Assembly (NCBI GenBank): GCA_029564465.1
Contig: JAKQPY010000056.1
Coordinates: 1-64,000 of the forward strand
DNA from: JAGOEF01 sp029564465
GTDB taxonomy: Bacteria; Bacteroidota; Bacteroidia; Bacteroidales; ML635J-15
DNA: 64,000 nucleotides
Direction of reading: 5' to 3'
A program made the translations under genes and the position numbers. The notes below the pieces were generated by a model. That model was not told the origin of the DNA, did no database searches, and saw only the letters and a list, made by a program, of their open reading frames with translations. Shown piece by piece: positions 46,371-55,282 of the stretch. Position 1 is the stretch's first letter; each line of letters begins with the position of its first letter.

Positions 46371-46613
46371 ATGGCACGTATATGTCAGATAACAGGAAAA
46401 ACGTCGATAAAGGGGCATAATGTTTCTCATGCCAACAACCGCACCAACCGCAGGTTCGAAATCAACCTGCTCGAAAAGAAGTTTTATCTTCAGGAAGAAG
46501 ACCGCTGGGTTACGCTGAAGGTTACTCCGGCCGGTATGCGGACCATCAATAAAAAAGGACTGAAATCAGCTCTTGACGAAGCAGTGAAAAACGGATACAT
46601 TGATAAATATTAA
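46371..46613 (+). CDS. rpmB: Ribosomal protein bL28
   Basis: Large-subunit ribosomal protein of 80 residues. MARICQITGKTSIKGHNVSHANN and RTINKKGLKSALDEAV match Bacteroidetes bL28. The ATG at 46371 is the family start; a GTG three codons upstream is not needed. There is no zinc-binding cysteine set. It is followed by rpmG after 14 bp, as is usual in the phylum. Confidence 0.95.
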   Translation: MARICQITGKTSIKGHNVSHANNRTNRRFEINLLEKKFYLQEEDRWVTLKVTPAGMRTINKKGLKSALDEAVKNGYIDKY

Positions 46614-46627
46614 TAGACGACAGTATC

Positions 46628-46816
46628 ATGGCAAAGAAAAGTAAAGGAAACCGTGTACAGGTGATTTTAGAATGCACCGAGCACAAAGACTCAGGACTTC
46701 CCGGAACCTCGAGGTACATCACCACCAAAAACAGGAAAAATACCCCCGAGCGTATGGAGATGAAAAAATACAATCCCATCCTGAAAAGAAAAACCGTTCA
46801 TAAAGAAATAAAATAA
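46628..46816 (+). CDS. rpmG: Ribosomal protein bL33
   Basis: A 62-residue ribosomal protein. RVQVILECTEHKDSG and GTSRYITTKNRKNTPERM are the family signature. It has a single cysteine, so it is the zinc-independent form. The ending NPILKRKTVHKEIK is typical of Bacteroidetes. Confidence 0.96.
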   Translation: MAKKSKGNRVQVILECTEHKDSGLPGTSRYITTKNRKNTPERMEMKKYNPILKRKTVHKEIK

Positions 46817-46828
46817 ACATAACGAACC

Positions 46829-46984
46829 ATGGCAAAGAAAGTAGTTGCAACACTGAAGACCGGAGAAGGAAAAGAATACATCAAATGTATCAAAATGGTA
46901 CGTTCTCCTAAAACGGGTGCCTATATTTTTAAAGAAGCTATCATGCACCCCGATAATTCAAAAGATTTTTTTAACGCAAAGTAA
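46829..46984 (+). CDS. DUF4295 small basic protein
   Basis: A 51-residue basic protein starting MAKKVVATLKTGEGKE and ending DNSKDFFNAK. A gene of this family sits between rpmG and ftsY in most Bacteroidetes. Its size and charge suggest a ribosome-associated protein, but its function is not established. The stop codon is followed by a terminator about 20 bp downstream. Confidence 0.88.
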   Translation: MAKKVVATLKTGEGKEYIKCIKMVRSPKTGAYIFKEAIMHPDNSKDFFNAK

Positions 46985-47005
46985 TTCGTTAACTTTCATA
47001 GCTTT

Positions 47006-47040
47006 AACGTCCGGGATTTATTTCGGACGTTTTTGTTTTT
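47006..47040 (+). terminator. Terminator after the ribosomal protein genes
   Basis: 8-bp stem AACGTCCG/CGGACGTT (47006-47013 with 47024-47031), followed by a T-rich run. It separates DUF4295 from ftsY, which has its own promoter. Confidence 0.88.
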
Positions 47041-47056
47041 ATTGATTTTATATCCG

Positions 47057-47087
47057 TTTTCATTTGGTAATTCTTTCGTTATATTTG
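47057..47087 (+). promoter_or_regulatory. Promoter of ftsY
   Basis: TTTT (47057-47060), one base off TTTG, a 19-bp spacer and TATATTTG (47080-47087). The -7 element is perfect. It lies 25 bp upstream of the chosen start. Confidence 0.6.
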
Positions 47088-47112
47088 CAGCATTCAATTG
47101 AAATTTAGTGTA

Positions 47113-48066
47113 ATGGCATTATTCGGATTGTTCAATAAAGATAAAAAAGACAAACTCGACCAGGGCTTGTCGAAAACCCGACAGGGTGTTTTCGATAAAC
47201 TCAACCGCGCAGTTTTTGGTAAAACCCGTGTCGACGATCAGGTACTCGACGATCTGGAAGAAATACTCATTTCTTCGGATGTGGGCGTTGATACTACGTT
47301 GCGGATTATTGAACGAATCGAAGATCGGGTAAAGCGTGATAAATATCTGGGAACTGGCGAATTAAACCGTGTTCTTCGCGAAGAAATTGCTGCATTGCTC
47401 GAGGAAAATACAATTCAGGGCGCAATCGATTGGGATATCCCTACCGATAGTAAACCCTGGGTTATTATGGTAGTAGGCGTTAATGGTGTTGGCAAAACCA
47501 CAACCATCGGAAAACTGGCCCACCGGTTCAGTTCAGCCGGAAAGAAAGTATATATTGGTGCTGCCGATACCTTCAGGGCTGCAGCCATTGAGCAACTCGA
47601 AATCTGGGCAGGCAGGGTAGGAGTACCCATGATTAAACAGCAAATGGGTGCTGACCCGGCATCGGTGGCATACGATACATTGGTTTCGGCTCAGAAAAAC
47701 CAGGCTGATGTAGTAATCATCGATACTGCCGGTAGGTTGCAGACAAAACTGAACCTGATGAACGAACTTTCGAAAATTAAAAATGTAATGCAAAAGGTGG
47801 TTCCCGGTGCTCCCCACGAAATATTGCTGGTAATTGATGCTTCTACCGGACAGAACGCTTTTGAACAGGCAAAGCAGTTTACACTTGCCACCGATGTTAA
47901 CGCCCTTGCGGTAACCAAGCTCGACGGTACTGCCAAGGGAGGCGTGGTAATAGGCGTTTCCGATCAGTTTAAGATTCCGGTTAAATATATTGGTATCGGC
48001 GAAGGAATCGACGACCTTCAGTTGTTCGATAAAAAAGAATTTGTCGATAGTCTGTTCAAGGAATAA
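47113..48066 (+). CDS. ftsY: Signal recognition particle receptor FtsY
   Basis: SRP GTPase that docks ribosome-nascent-chain complexes at the membrane. 317 residues from the ATG at 47113, which gives the usual MALFGLFNKDKK start; a TTG five codons upstream is less likely. The NG domain has P-loop GVNGVGKTTTIGKL, GAADTFRAAAIEQL, DTAGRLQTKLNLM and TKLDGTAKGG. The short N-terminal acidic region is normal for Bacteroidetes FtsY. Confidence 0.97.
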   Translation: MALFGLFNKDKKDKLDQGLSKTRQGVFDKLNRAVFGKTRVDDQVLDDLEEILISSDVGVDTTLRIIERIEDRVKRDKYLGTGELNRVLREEIAALLEENTIQGAIDWDIPTDSKPWVIMVVGVNGVGKTTTIGKLAHRFSSAGKKVYIGAADTFRAAAIEQLEIWAGRVGVPMIKQQMGADPASVAYDTLVSAQKNQADVVIIDTAGRLQTKLNLMNELSKIKNVMQKVVPGAPHEILLVIDASTGQNAFEQAKQFTLATDVNALAVTKLDGTAKGGVVIGVSDQFKIPVKYIGIGEGIDDLQLFDKKEFVDSLFKE

Positions 48067-48203
48067 TCATTTGATAGCTCCTTCCATTTTTTGGTTTTTT
48101 TAAGATTTGAGCTTTGAATTTTAAGGTTTTGTTATAACCGACTGGTTTTATCCATCATTATCTTTGACGGAAATGTCATCGTATTAACCAACACTTACTG
48201 CTC

Positions 48204-49469
48204 ATGAAAACCAAACTTTTACTCGCGATTATTTCTCTTGTGTGTTTTTCGGGTATCAACGCCCAGAATATGAAATATGCCGAATCGGTAATAACAGAAC
48301 TTTCCTCAGAAAAATACGATGGAAGGGGCTATTACAAGAAGGGTGATGTAAAAGCTGCGGCGTATATCCGAAATGAGTTTAAACGTATGGGCCTGAAATC
48401 CTGGGGCTCCTTTTATCAAGCTTTTTCGTTTTCGGTAAATACATTTCCCGGCGATATGAAGGTGGAGGTCGATGGTAAAGAACTGCGTGCAGGCTACGAT
48501 TTTGTGGTTCGCGAGTTCTGTGAAGGTTTTTCGGGAACTTACAATATATTTAGAATTGATACTACCGGTTCAGCCTCCGATGCAATCTCCGAGATGATGA
48601 AACTCGATACGGCAAAATTGTTTGTTGCCGTAGAATACTACTTTTTAGTGAGGCATCCTGAGTTTAGCCGTGAAATTCAAAAAACAGGTATCAGCAAATT
48701 CATGTTTATATTCGATGAGCCCCTGAAATGGTATGTAGCCGGTTCCGGTAAAATATATCCCACTAAACAAATCTGGATTACCGACAGGGCTTTGGGAAAG
48801 ACGCCGAAGCAATTTACTGCCGAAATCGAGAACCGGTTTATTAAAAAATACAAAACAAACAATGTGTTGGCTTATATCGAAGGAAGTCAGTGTCCCGATT
48901 CATTTTACGTATTTACGGCACATCTTGACCATTTGGGCAGGCATGGCAAAGACGTGTTTTATCCGGGTGCTAACGACAATGCCAGTGGAGTGGCCATGCT
49001 GCTTAACCTTGCCGAGTATTACTCTCAACCGGGCAATCAACCCCGCTATTCAATTGCCTTTATGGCTTTTGCCGGTGAAGAAACCGGATTAAACGGCTCA
49101 TATCATTATGTAAAAAACCCAAAATTTCCGCTCTCAAATATTTTATACCTTATTAATTATGATATGATTGCCGACAATTGCCACAAAGTATACACCGAAA
49201 TGAGCCCGGAAGCAGCTTCAGGCTATGCTCATATTTGTGAACTTAACAAAGATGCCCGCTGGATTCCCGATTTTGAAGTGAACGAACTCAGTGGTAACAG
49301 CGACCATTTCCCATTTGCAGAACAGCATGTCCCGGCGGTTTTCTTTCTTGATCATGGTGATGCTTTCAGGATATACCATACACCTATGGATACGCTCAAT
49401 GATAAAAGTTTTACCAATTTTCCGGGATATTTCAATATGGCGGTTAAGTTCGTGAATTCATACAGGTAG
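48204..49469 (+). CDS. Exported M28-family metallopeptidase
   Basis: A 421-residue zinc aminopeptidase-type protein with a signal peptide (about 1-20). Two-metal ligands are visible: His240 (TAHLDHLG), Asp258 (GANDNASG), the Glu pair 292-293 (FAGEETGLNG), Asp320 (NYDMI) and His392 (YHTPMDT). An inserted region between about 80 and 230 resembles a PA-like lid. Aminopeptidase activity in the periplasm or at the surface is inferred. TATCTTTG at 48159-48166 is a likely promoter element. Confidence 0.9.
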   Translation: MKTKLLLAIISLVCFSGINAQNMKYAESVITELSSEKYDGRGYYKKGDVKAAAYIRNEFKRMGLKSWGSFYQAFSFSVNTFPGDMKVEVDGKELRAGYDFVVREFCEGFSGTYNIFRIDTTGSASDAISEMMKLDTAKLFVAVEYYFLVRHPEFSREIQKTGISKFMFIFDEPLKWYVAGSGKIYPTKQIWITDRALGKTPKQFTAEIENRFIKKYKTNNVLAYIEGSQCPDSFYVFTAHLDHLGRHGKDVFYPGANDNASGVAMLLNLAEYYSQPGNQPRYSIAFMAFAGEETGLNGSYHYVKNPKFPLSNILYLINYDMIADNCHKVYTEMSPEAASGYAHICELNKDARWIPDFEVNELSGNSDHFPFAEQHVPAVFFLDHGDAFRIYHTPMDTLNDKSFTNFPGYFNMAVKFVNSYR

Positions 49470-49748
49470 AAATTCTGAACCTATATTTTATTGATTGCTG
49501 ATAAATTGTTTTATCATCCCAAATTATGCGAAATTGAAACCGTTATTGTTGTGAACTTTTGAAATATTATTATAAAACGATAAATTTTCAATTCGATGTC
49601 GTAAATATAATGTATTTTATATGATGTATATTTTGAATTGTTGATTGCATTTTTTACATTTGCTATGCATTTACTTTATGTTTAAATGACAAAGTAAAAG
49701 CCGCGGTTACCGAAAAGCGTATGAGTAGGAAATGTAAAACCAATAACC

Positions 49749-50792
49749 ATGAAAAAGTTGCTTGTTTTCTTATCGTTACTGTGCTTTATCAATGTATCCT
49801 TGTTTTCGCAGAACTGCTTTTTGCTCGAAAAGGGTTATATCAATAAATCGGTATCTGATAATTACTATTCTGATGTAACTTCTACCAAGGGCTGGAGTAA
49901 AATGAAGCCTGAAAAGAAGACTGAACTTATCAACCAATTTAACACCAATGTATTAAACGGAACCAAAGCGCCATCGTCTTCCTATCTGTTCGAGATTTAT
50001 GTTAAGGATGTTGAAAGGGGTGAAATTGAAAAACTAACCTACGGTTTAACAATCAATGGAGTTGAATACACTTTCCCTTGCTTGTGCAAAGATAACGTTC
50101 ATTATTATTACAGGACTGTCGGACCGGTTTATTACGTGAGTAACGGTGACACCATTGGGGCAGGATTTAATGGCACACAGGCTATTCCCAACAACCTTAA
50201 GGTGGGTGATATTTTGCCCAGTTACGAAGATATCTCCAATCTAATTATTAGCACTACATCGTACGAAGACAAGCAACGGATACTCGCCGGATATCGTAAA
50301 GTGGAAACCATCGAGAAAAATACCACACATTTAAACCAGCAAAACCTGAGGTGGGAAACCGGCGATTGGAAGGTGACGAAATATGAGGAGGTTTGGAAAG
50401 ATATCGATGTAAAGGTATTGGAATCGACAGCTTTGAACAGCCACACGATCCATTATGTAAACGCAATAGTTGACCGCACCGAAGAGGTTGTACTGGATGA
50501 TAAAACCTATACCGCCTATGTAATCGAAAGCGAAATGTGGATTCAATCGGGTTTTGAAAGCACATTTGCCGCTGATAATGCAAAATGGCAAAAACGCCGT
50601 GAGAATTTCCAGAACCGGCTAGATAAACAAGTACAAAAGAACCTGATTAAATCGAAGTTTCTCAACGAAGAAGGATATTACGTTACCTATCTGACCGAAT
50701 GGTTTATTCCCTATATTGGCGTTGTGAAAACAATTAATTACGATTCTGACGGATGTATCAGTACCATTGGAAGATGGGGCGGACTTAAATAG
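49749..50792 (+). CDS. Exported protein of unknown function (TapB/DUF3108-like layout)
   Basis: A 347-residue protein with a signal peptide (about 1-20, ending VSLFSQN). The mature protein has long antiparallel strands and the segment NFQNRLDKQVQKNLIKSKFLNEEGYYVTYLTEWFIPYIGVVKT, suggesting the DUF3108/TapB group of secreted proteins. The assignment is weak. Its 3' end overlaps the open frame of the downstream WYL regulator by 26 bp. The 279 bp upstream holds no visible gene. Confidence 0.6.
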   Translation: MKKLLVFLSLLCFINVSLFSQNCFLLEKGYINKSVSDNYYSDVTSTKGWSKMKPEKKTELINQFNTNVLNGTKAPSSSYLFEIYVKDVERGEIEKLTYGLTINGVEYTFPCLCKDNVHYYYRTVGPVYYVSNGDTIGAGFNGTQAIPNNLKVGDILPSYEDISNLIISTTSYEDKQRILAGYRKVETIEKNTTHLNQQNLRWETGDWKVTKYEEVWKDIDVKVLESTALNSHTIHYVNAIVDRTEEVVLDDKTYTAYVIESEMWIQSGFESTFAADNAKWQKRRENFQNRLDKQVQKNLIKSKFLNEEGYYVTYLTEWFIPYIGVVKTINYDSDGCISTIGRWGGLK

Positions 50793-50802
50793 TGATTCAG
50801 TA

Positions 50803-51711
50803 TTGATAGAACAAGCAAAATTTGAAAGTATCCTGCGCCTGCTTATACAGCTCAGCGGGCCATATGGGCGCACTATCGATGGGTTGGCAGGCGAAATGGG
50901 CAAGTCTGCGCGTACAATTCGCCGTTATATTCAAACCCTGCGCGATTGTGGTTTTGTTGTTGAGTCGAATGAATCGTATTTTCGGATAGTGGAATTCGAA
51001 AAAGGCAGGAAACTTTCTGACCTGCTGCACTTTTCTGCTGAGGAGTCTGAATTACTTTCAAGGGCTATTCATTCCATCGATTTTGATGGTGCACTTAAAG
51101 AGAGCCTTACGAAGAAGCTGTTTTCGCTTTACAATAACAAGCTTGTGCCCTACGCCATTGTTACACCCGAAAAGTCTGAGAATATCGTTGCATTGTGCGA
51201 AGCCATCCGGCAGAAAAAACAGGTGCGACTGATAGATTACAGTTCTGCCCACAGCAGTTCAACAACTACCCGTCTGGTTGAACCTTTCGATTTTACGGTG
51301 AATTATGTCCAGCTTTGGGCATACGAACCCGAGTCGGCAAGCAATAAATATTTTAAAATTGCCCGTATCCGTTCGGTGGAAATCCTCGATCGGGGATGGC
51401 AGTTCGAAGCCAAACACCAAACGGCATTTACCGATATATTCAGGATGAGTGGTCCAGAACAAATTCCGGTGAAACTAAAACTCAGTATGCGGGCGGCTAC
51501 TTTATTGCAGGAAGAATACCCCCTTTCGGGGCAGTTTTTAACACAAAACGCTCATGCCGAATGGATACTCGAGACTACCGTGTGCAGTTTCGAAGGCGTA
51601 GGCCGGTTTGTTATGGGTCTGCTCAACGAAGTCGAAGTTTTACAACCCGGAAGTCTTGAGGGTTTTATCGAAACGAAGCTTAGCAGTTTTCGAAAAAATC
51701 ATTTGTCGTAG
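50803..51711 (+). CDS. WYL-domain transcriptional regulator (YafY/DeoR-like)
   Basis: Cytosolic regulator of about 302 residues. The N-terminal winged helix-turn-helix reads FESILRLLIQLSGPYGRTIDGLAGEMGKSARTIRRYIQTL and is followed by a WYL-type sensor domain (about 130-225; RLVEPFDFTVNYVQLWAYEPES). The exact WYL tripeptide is VQL here. No ATG exists near the start. TTG at 50803 lies just after the upstream stop and leaves the full DNA-binding domain; TTG at 50767 would overlap the previous gene. Ligand and targets unknown. Regulation of the neighbouring exported protein is plausible. Confidence 0.82.
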   Translation: MIEQAKFESILRLLIQLSGPYGRTIDGLAGEMGKSARTIRRYIQTLRDCGFVVESNESYFRIVEFEKGRKLSDLLHFSAEESELLSRAIHSIDFDGALKESLTKKLFSLYNNKLVPYAIVTPEKSENIVALCEAIRQKKQVRLIDYSSAHSSSTTTRLVEPFDFTVNYVQLWAYEPESASNKYFKIARIRSVEILDRGWQFEAKHQTAFTDIFRMSGPEQIPVKLKLSMRAATLLQEEYPLSGQFLTQNAHAEWILETTVCSFEGVGRFVMGLLNEVEVLQPGSLEGFIETKLSSFRKNHLS

Positions 51712-51877
51712 GTAATAATAAATTCCGGGTAATTCCAAATGCATTTTTCCACTTGTTAACGTCAGGTAGGTTTAATGCTGAAGGTAGAAATTGCATTTTT
51801 TCGAAAATATTTTTTCGATTGTCATTAGTTGTCACAAGCCTATGGTTTATTTGTGTCATAATTAACTGATAAGCGAT

Positions 51878-52201
51878 ATGGAACGACGTCATTTTATTCA
51901 TTGCCGGATTGCCGGATTTACTTTCTACGAGGCACCGGTGGTTTTTTCGGAACTTTCGGTAGGCACCGAGCTTCAACTTGTTGCAGAACCCGATAACCAT
52001 TACGATGCGCATGCTGTGGCTGTGTTTTTCAACCAGCACAAACTGGGGTTTTTACCCCGCAACGAGAACAATGCGGTGAGTAAACTCCTCGAAATGGGCT
52101 ACGCTGATATTTTCGAAACGAGAATTCAGCGCATCAGTCCTGCATCTGAACCCGAAAATCAGGTTCAGATTATTGTTTACCTGAAGCCCGCAGTAGCATA
52201 G
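51878..52201 (+). CDS. Stand-alone HIRAN-domain protein
   Basis: A 107-residue protein that is essentially one HIRAN domain. The pattern IAGFTFYEAP ... LSVGTELQLVAEPDNHYDAHAVAVFF ... KLGFLPRNENNAVSKLLEMG matches the family. HIRAN domains, as in the helicase HLTF, bind 3' single-stranded DNA ends. Stand-alone copies occur in many bacteria with no known partner. It lies between the WYL regulator and lepA, each with its own spacing, so no operon is evident. Confidence 0.82.
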   Translation: MERRHFIHCRIAGFTFYEAPVVFSELSVGTELQLVAEPDNHYDAHAVAVFFNQHKLGFLPRNENNAVSKLLEMGYADIFETRIQRISPASEPENQVQIIVYLKPAVA

Positions 52202-52332
52202 CATGGTTTGTTGTTGTGTGTCAGGTACAGGCCGGCATCTGCATTGCAAGCTGCCGCCTGTACTTTTGTTATAATTCATGTAACGATTTTGCTGCAATGA
52301 ATCTTAGTATGCATTTACTTCGATTGATTTTT

Positions 52333-52340
52333 TATCTTTG
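52333..52340 (+). promoter_or_regulatory. -7 element of the lepA promoter (TATCTTTG)
   Basis: TATCTTTG matches TAnnTTTG, 17 bp upstream of the lepA ATG. No TTTG at the canonical spacing. Confidence 0.45.
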
Positions 52341-52357
52341 CGCCGAAATGTATTTTT

Positions 52358-54145
52358 ATGAAGAACATCAGGAATTTTTGCATCATTGCGCACATCGATC
52401 ATGGAAAGAGTACTCTTGCCGACAGATTGTTGCTGATTACCAATACCATATCGGAGCGTGATTTTCAGAATCAGGTTCTCGATGACATGGATTTGGAACG
52501 GGAGCGTGGCATCACTATTAAAAGCCATGCCATTCAGATGGAATACGAATCAGGCGGCATAAACTATTTGCTGAATCTGATTGATACACCGGGGCATGTC
52601 GATTTTTCGTACGAGGTAAGCCGTTCGATTGCAGCTTGCGAGGGTGCCCTGCTGATTGTTGATGCTACCCAGGGTATTCAGGCACAGACGATATCGGTGT
52701 TGTATCAGGCTATTGATCATAATCTGGAAATTATCCCGGTGATGAATAAAATGGACCTTGATGCCGCGATGCCCGATGAGGTCGAAGATCAGATTATCGA
52801 ATTAATAGGATGCAAAAGAGAAGACATCATCAGGTCGAGTGGGAAAACCGGATATGGCACCGAAGAAATTCTGGAAGCCATCATTCACCGGATACCCCCT
52901 CCGAAAGGTGATCCTGAAAAACCATTGGAAGCACTTATTTTCGATTCGGTATTTAATCCTTTCAGAGGAATTATCGCTTATTTCCGCATATTCAACGGTA
53001 CCATTAATCAAAAAGACCATGTGAAGTTTTTTAATACCGAGCATGACTATGACGCTGACGAAATTGGTGTGTTGAAAATGGGCTTAGAGCCACGCAGAAC
53101 ACTTTCGGCTGGAGATGTAGGATATATTATTTCGGGGATAAAAACTGCCAGCGAAGTGAAGGTAGGTGATACAATAACCCATTTCGAAAGGCCATGTGTT
53201 GCGGCTATTGAGGGTTTTGCCGAAGTAAAGCCCATGCTGTTTGCAGGAATCTATCCGGTAGATGCCGACGACTACGAAGAGTTGCGTGCCTCTATCGAGA
53301 AACTGCAGCTTAACGATGCCTCACTGACTTTTGTTCCTGAGTCATCAGCAGCTCTTGGTTTTGGTTTTCGCTGTGGTTTTTTGGGACTGCTACACATGGA
53401 AATTATTCAGGAGCGTCTCGACCGTGAATTCGATATGGATGTGATAACAACAGTTCCCAACGTGCAATATCTGGCCTATACCACCAAAGGAGAGCTTGTC
53501 GAAGTGCACAACCCTTCGGGAATGCCGGAGCCCAATTATCTCGACTATGTGGAAGAGCCAATGATTAAAGGCCACATTATCTCGCAGGCTGAATATGTTG
53601 GCCCCATTATTAAATTGTGTATCGATAAACGCGGTACCTTATTGAATCAGGTTTATCTTACCAACAACAGGGTAGAACTTTCTTTCGATCTACCCCTGGG
53701 CGAAATTGTTTTCGATTTTTATGACAAACTGAAGAGCATCAGCAAAGGATATGCATCCTTCGATTACTACATGAACGGTTATAAAGTTTCGAAGCTGGCG
53801 CGGCTCGATATACTTCTGAATGGTGAGATGGTAGATGCCCTTTCTACCCTGACCCATGTTGACAACGCCTATCCATTTGGCCGCAAGATGTGTGAAAAAC
53901 TGCGTGAGCTTATTCCACGGCAACAATTCGATATTGCAGTACAAGCTGCTATCGGGGCAAAGATTATTGCCCGTGAAACAGTAAAAGCGGTTCGTAAAGA
54001 TGTAACTGCCAAATGCTATGGCGGCGATATTACACGAAAACGTAAATTGCTCGAAAAACAGAAAAAAGGTAAAAAACGCATGCGGCAGATTGGAAACGTA
54101 GAAGTACCCCAGTCGGCGTTTCTTGCTGTTTTACGTATCGATTAA
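52358..54145 (+). CDS. lepA: Elongation factor 4 (LepA)
   Basis: Ribosome-associated GTPase of 595 residues that affects back-translocation and ribosome maturation. Motifs: G1 AHIDHGKST, G3 DTPGHVDF, G4 NKMDL. The LepA-specific C-terminal region ends GKKRMRQIGNVEVPQSAFLAVLRID. Full length. Its TAA stop overlaps the stop of the convergent histidine kinase. Confidence 0.98.
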   Translation: MKNIRNFCIIAHIDHGKSTLADRLLLITNTISERDFQNQVLDDMDLERERGITIKSHAIQMEYESGGINYLLNLIDTPGHVDFSYEVSRSIAACEGALLIVDATQGIQAQTISVLYQAIDHNLEIIPVMNKMDLDAAMPDEVEDQIIELIGCKREDIIRSSGKTGYGTEEILEAIIHRIPPPKGDPEKPLEALIFDSVFNPFRGIIAYFRIFNGTINQKDHVKFFNTEHDYDADEIGVLKMGLEPRRTLSAGDVGYIISGIKTASEVKVGDTITHFERPCVAAIEGFAEVKPMLFAGIYPVDADDYEELRASIEKLQLNDASLTFVPESSAALGFGFRCGFLGLLHMEIIQERLDREFDMDVITTVPNVQYLAYTTKGELVEVHNPSGMPEPNYLDYVEEPMIKGHIISQAEYVGPIIKLCIDKRGTLLNQVYLTNNRVELSFDLPLGEIVFDFYDKLKSISKGYASFDYYMNGYKVSKLARLDILLNGEMVDALSTLTHVDNAYPFGRKMCEKLRELIPRQQFDIAVQAAIGAKIIARETVKAVRKDVTAKCYGGDITRKRKLLEKQKKGKKRMRQIGNVEVPQSAFLAVLRID

Positions 54146-55194
54146 ACCGTAATGGCTTTCATTGTGAAAGCAACCGTTGTTCCAATCCCCGGAGTGCTCC
54201 TGATATTGACTTTTTGGTTATGGGCTTCGATGATATGCTTAACAATGGCAAGGCCGAGTCCGCTGCCACCTGTGTTTGAGGAGTGACTTTTATCGACACG
54301 GTAGAACCGCTCGAAAACGCGCGGAAGATCTTCTGCAGGAATACCAATACCATTGTCGGTAACTTCGAACAAAATGTGCTTGTCCATGTCGAACATTTCA
54401 ATTTTTACAAATCCGCCCGGGTTCGAATAGTTGATGGCATTGAGGATCAGATTGGCAAAAACCTGACTTAAAAAATGCTTATCGGCTTCGATGAGCCGGT
54501 TTTTATCGTAATGTCGTTTTACCTGCATCGAGATGTTTTTTTCATCAGCACGGTCTTCGAGTGATTCCATTACCTCCGTTATCAATCTCTCAGGATCAAC
54601 CGGTTTCAAATCGAATTTCAAAGTGCTCGATTCGAGTTTCGAAATAGCTTCTAAATCATTAACAATCGAAATCATTTTGTTAATGTTTTTGTCGATTTTC
54701 GAAAGGTATTTTTTGTTGATCGATTCGTCTTCCAGACCGCCTTCGAGAAGCGTTGATGTATATCCTTGAATATTGAAAATCGGCGTTTTCAGCTCGTGCG
54801 AAATATTTCCGATAAATTCCTTGCGATAGCGCGCCATTTGCCTTAGTTGCTCAATCACCTTACTTTGCTCGTCAGCCCATTCGGTAACATCATTATCGAC
54901 CTGTTCTATCATATCGACACGCATGTTAAACTTGGTGCTGAAGTTTTTACCTGCTTCTTTTTTTGTGTGTATCGACTTGTAAATGAGCTTGATGCGGTCG
55001 TAAATGAATTTAAAAAAAATAAATCTCAGGGCAAAGTACGATATTGTCAGGGTGATAACGAAAACTCCCGTGGCATGAAGCCACTGAATGTTGTGGTAAT
55101 AATAGAGATTGGTAATCGAACTAAAACCCGTAAGCAGAAAGCTCAACACTACCGAGAACAGCAAAGCCAGATTGTTTGAAGAGTATGCTTTCAT
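54142..55194 (-). CDS. Membrane histidine kinase (PhoR-like)
   Basis: Sensor kinase of 350 residues with two membrane helices (about 9-29 and 40-60). It has no large periplasmic domain, so it may sense membrane state or partner proteins. The phosphoacceptor His133 lies in FIGNISHELKTPIFN. The ATP-binding domain has NAINYSNPGG, VTDNGIGIP and GGSGLGLAIVKHI. It starts 88 bp after the stop of the response regulator gene. Similar kinase/regulator pairs respond to phosphate in other bacteria, but the signal here is unknown. Confidence 0.92.
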   Translation of the reverse strand: MKAYSSNNLALLFSVVLSFLLTGFSSITNLYYYHNIQWLHATGVFVITLTISYFALRFIFFKFIYDRIKLIYKSIHTKKEAGKNFSTKFNMRVDMIEQVDNDVTEWADEQSKVIEQLRQMARYRKEFIGNISHELKTPIFNIQGYTSTLLEGGLEDESINKKYLSKIDKNINKMISIVNDLEAISKLESSTLKFDLKPVDPERLITEVMESLEDRADEKNISMQVKRHYDKNRLIEADKHFLSQVFANLILNAINYSNPGGFVKIEMFDMDKHILFEVTDNGIGIPAEDLPRVFERFYRVDKSHSSNTGGSGLGLAIVKHIIEAHNQKVNIRSTPGIGTTVAFTMKAITV

Positions 55195-55282
55195 CTGAGT
55201 TTATTTTTATTGGTCCGATGGAATCTTACATAAATGAATTCTTTCATGTTCGGTAATGTCTTAATCCGGTTCATTCAATTGA

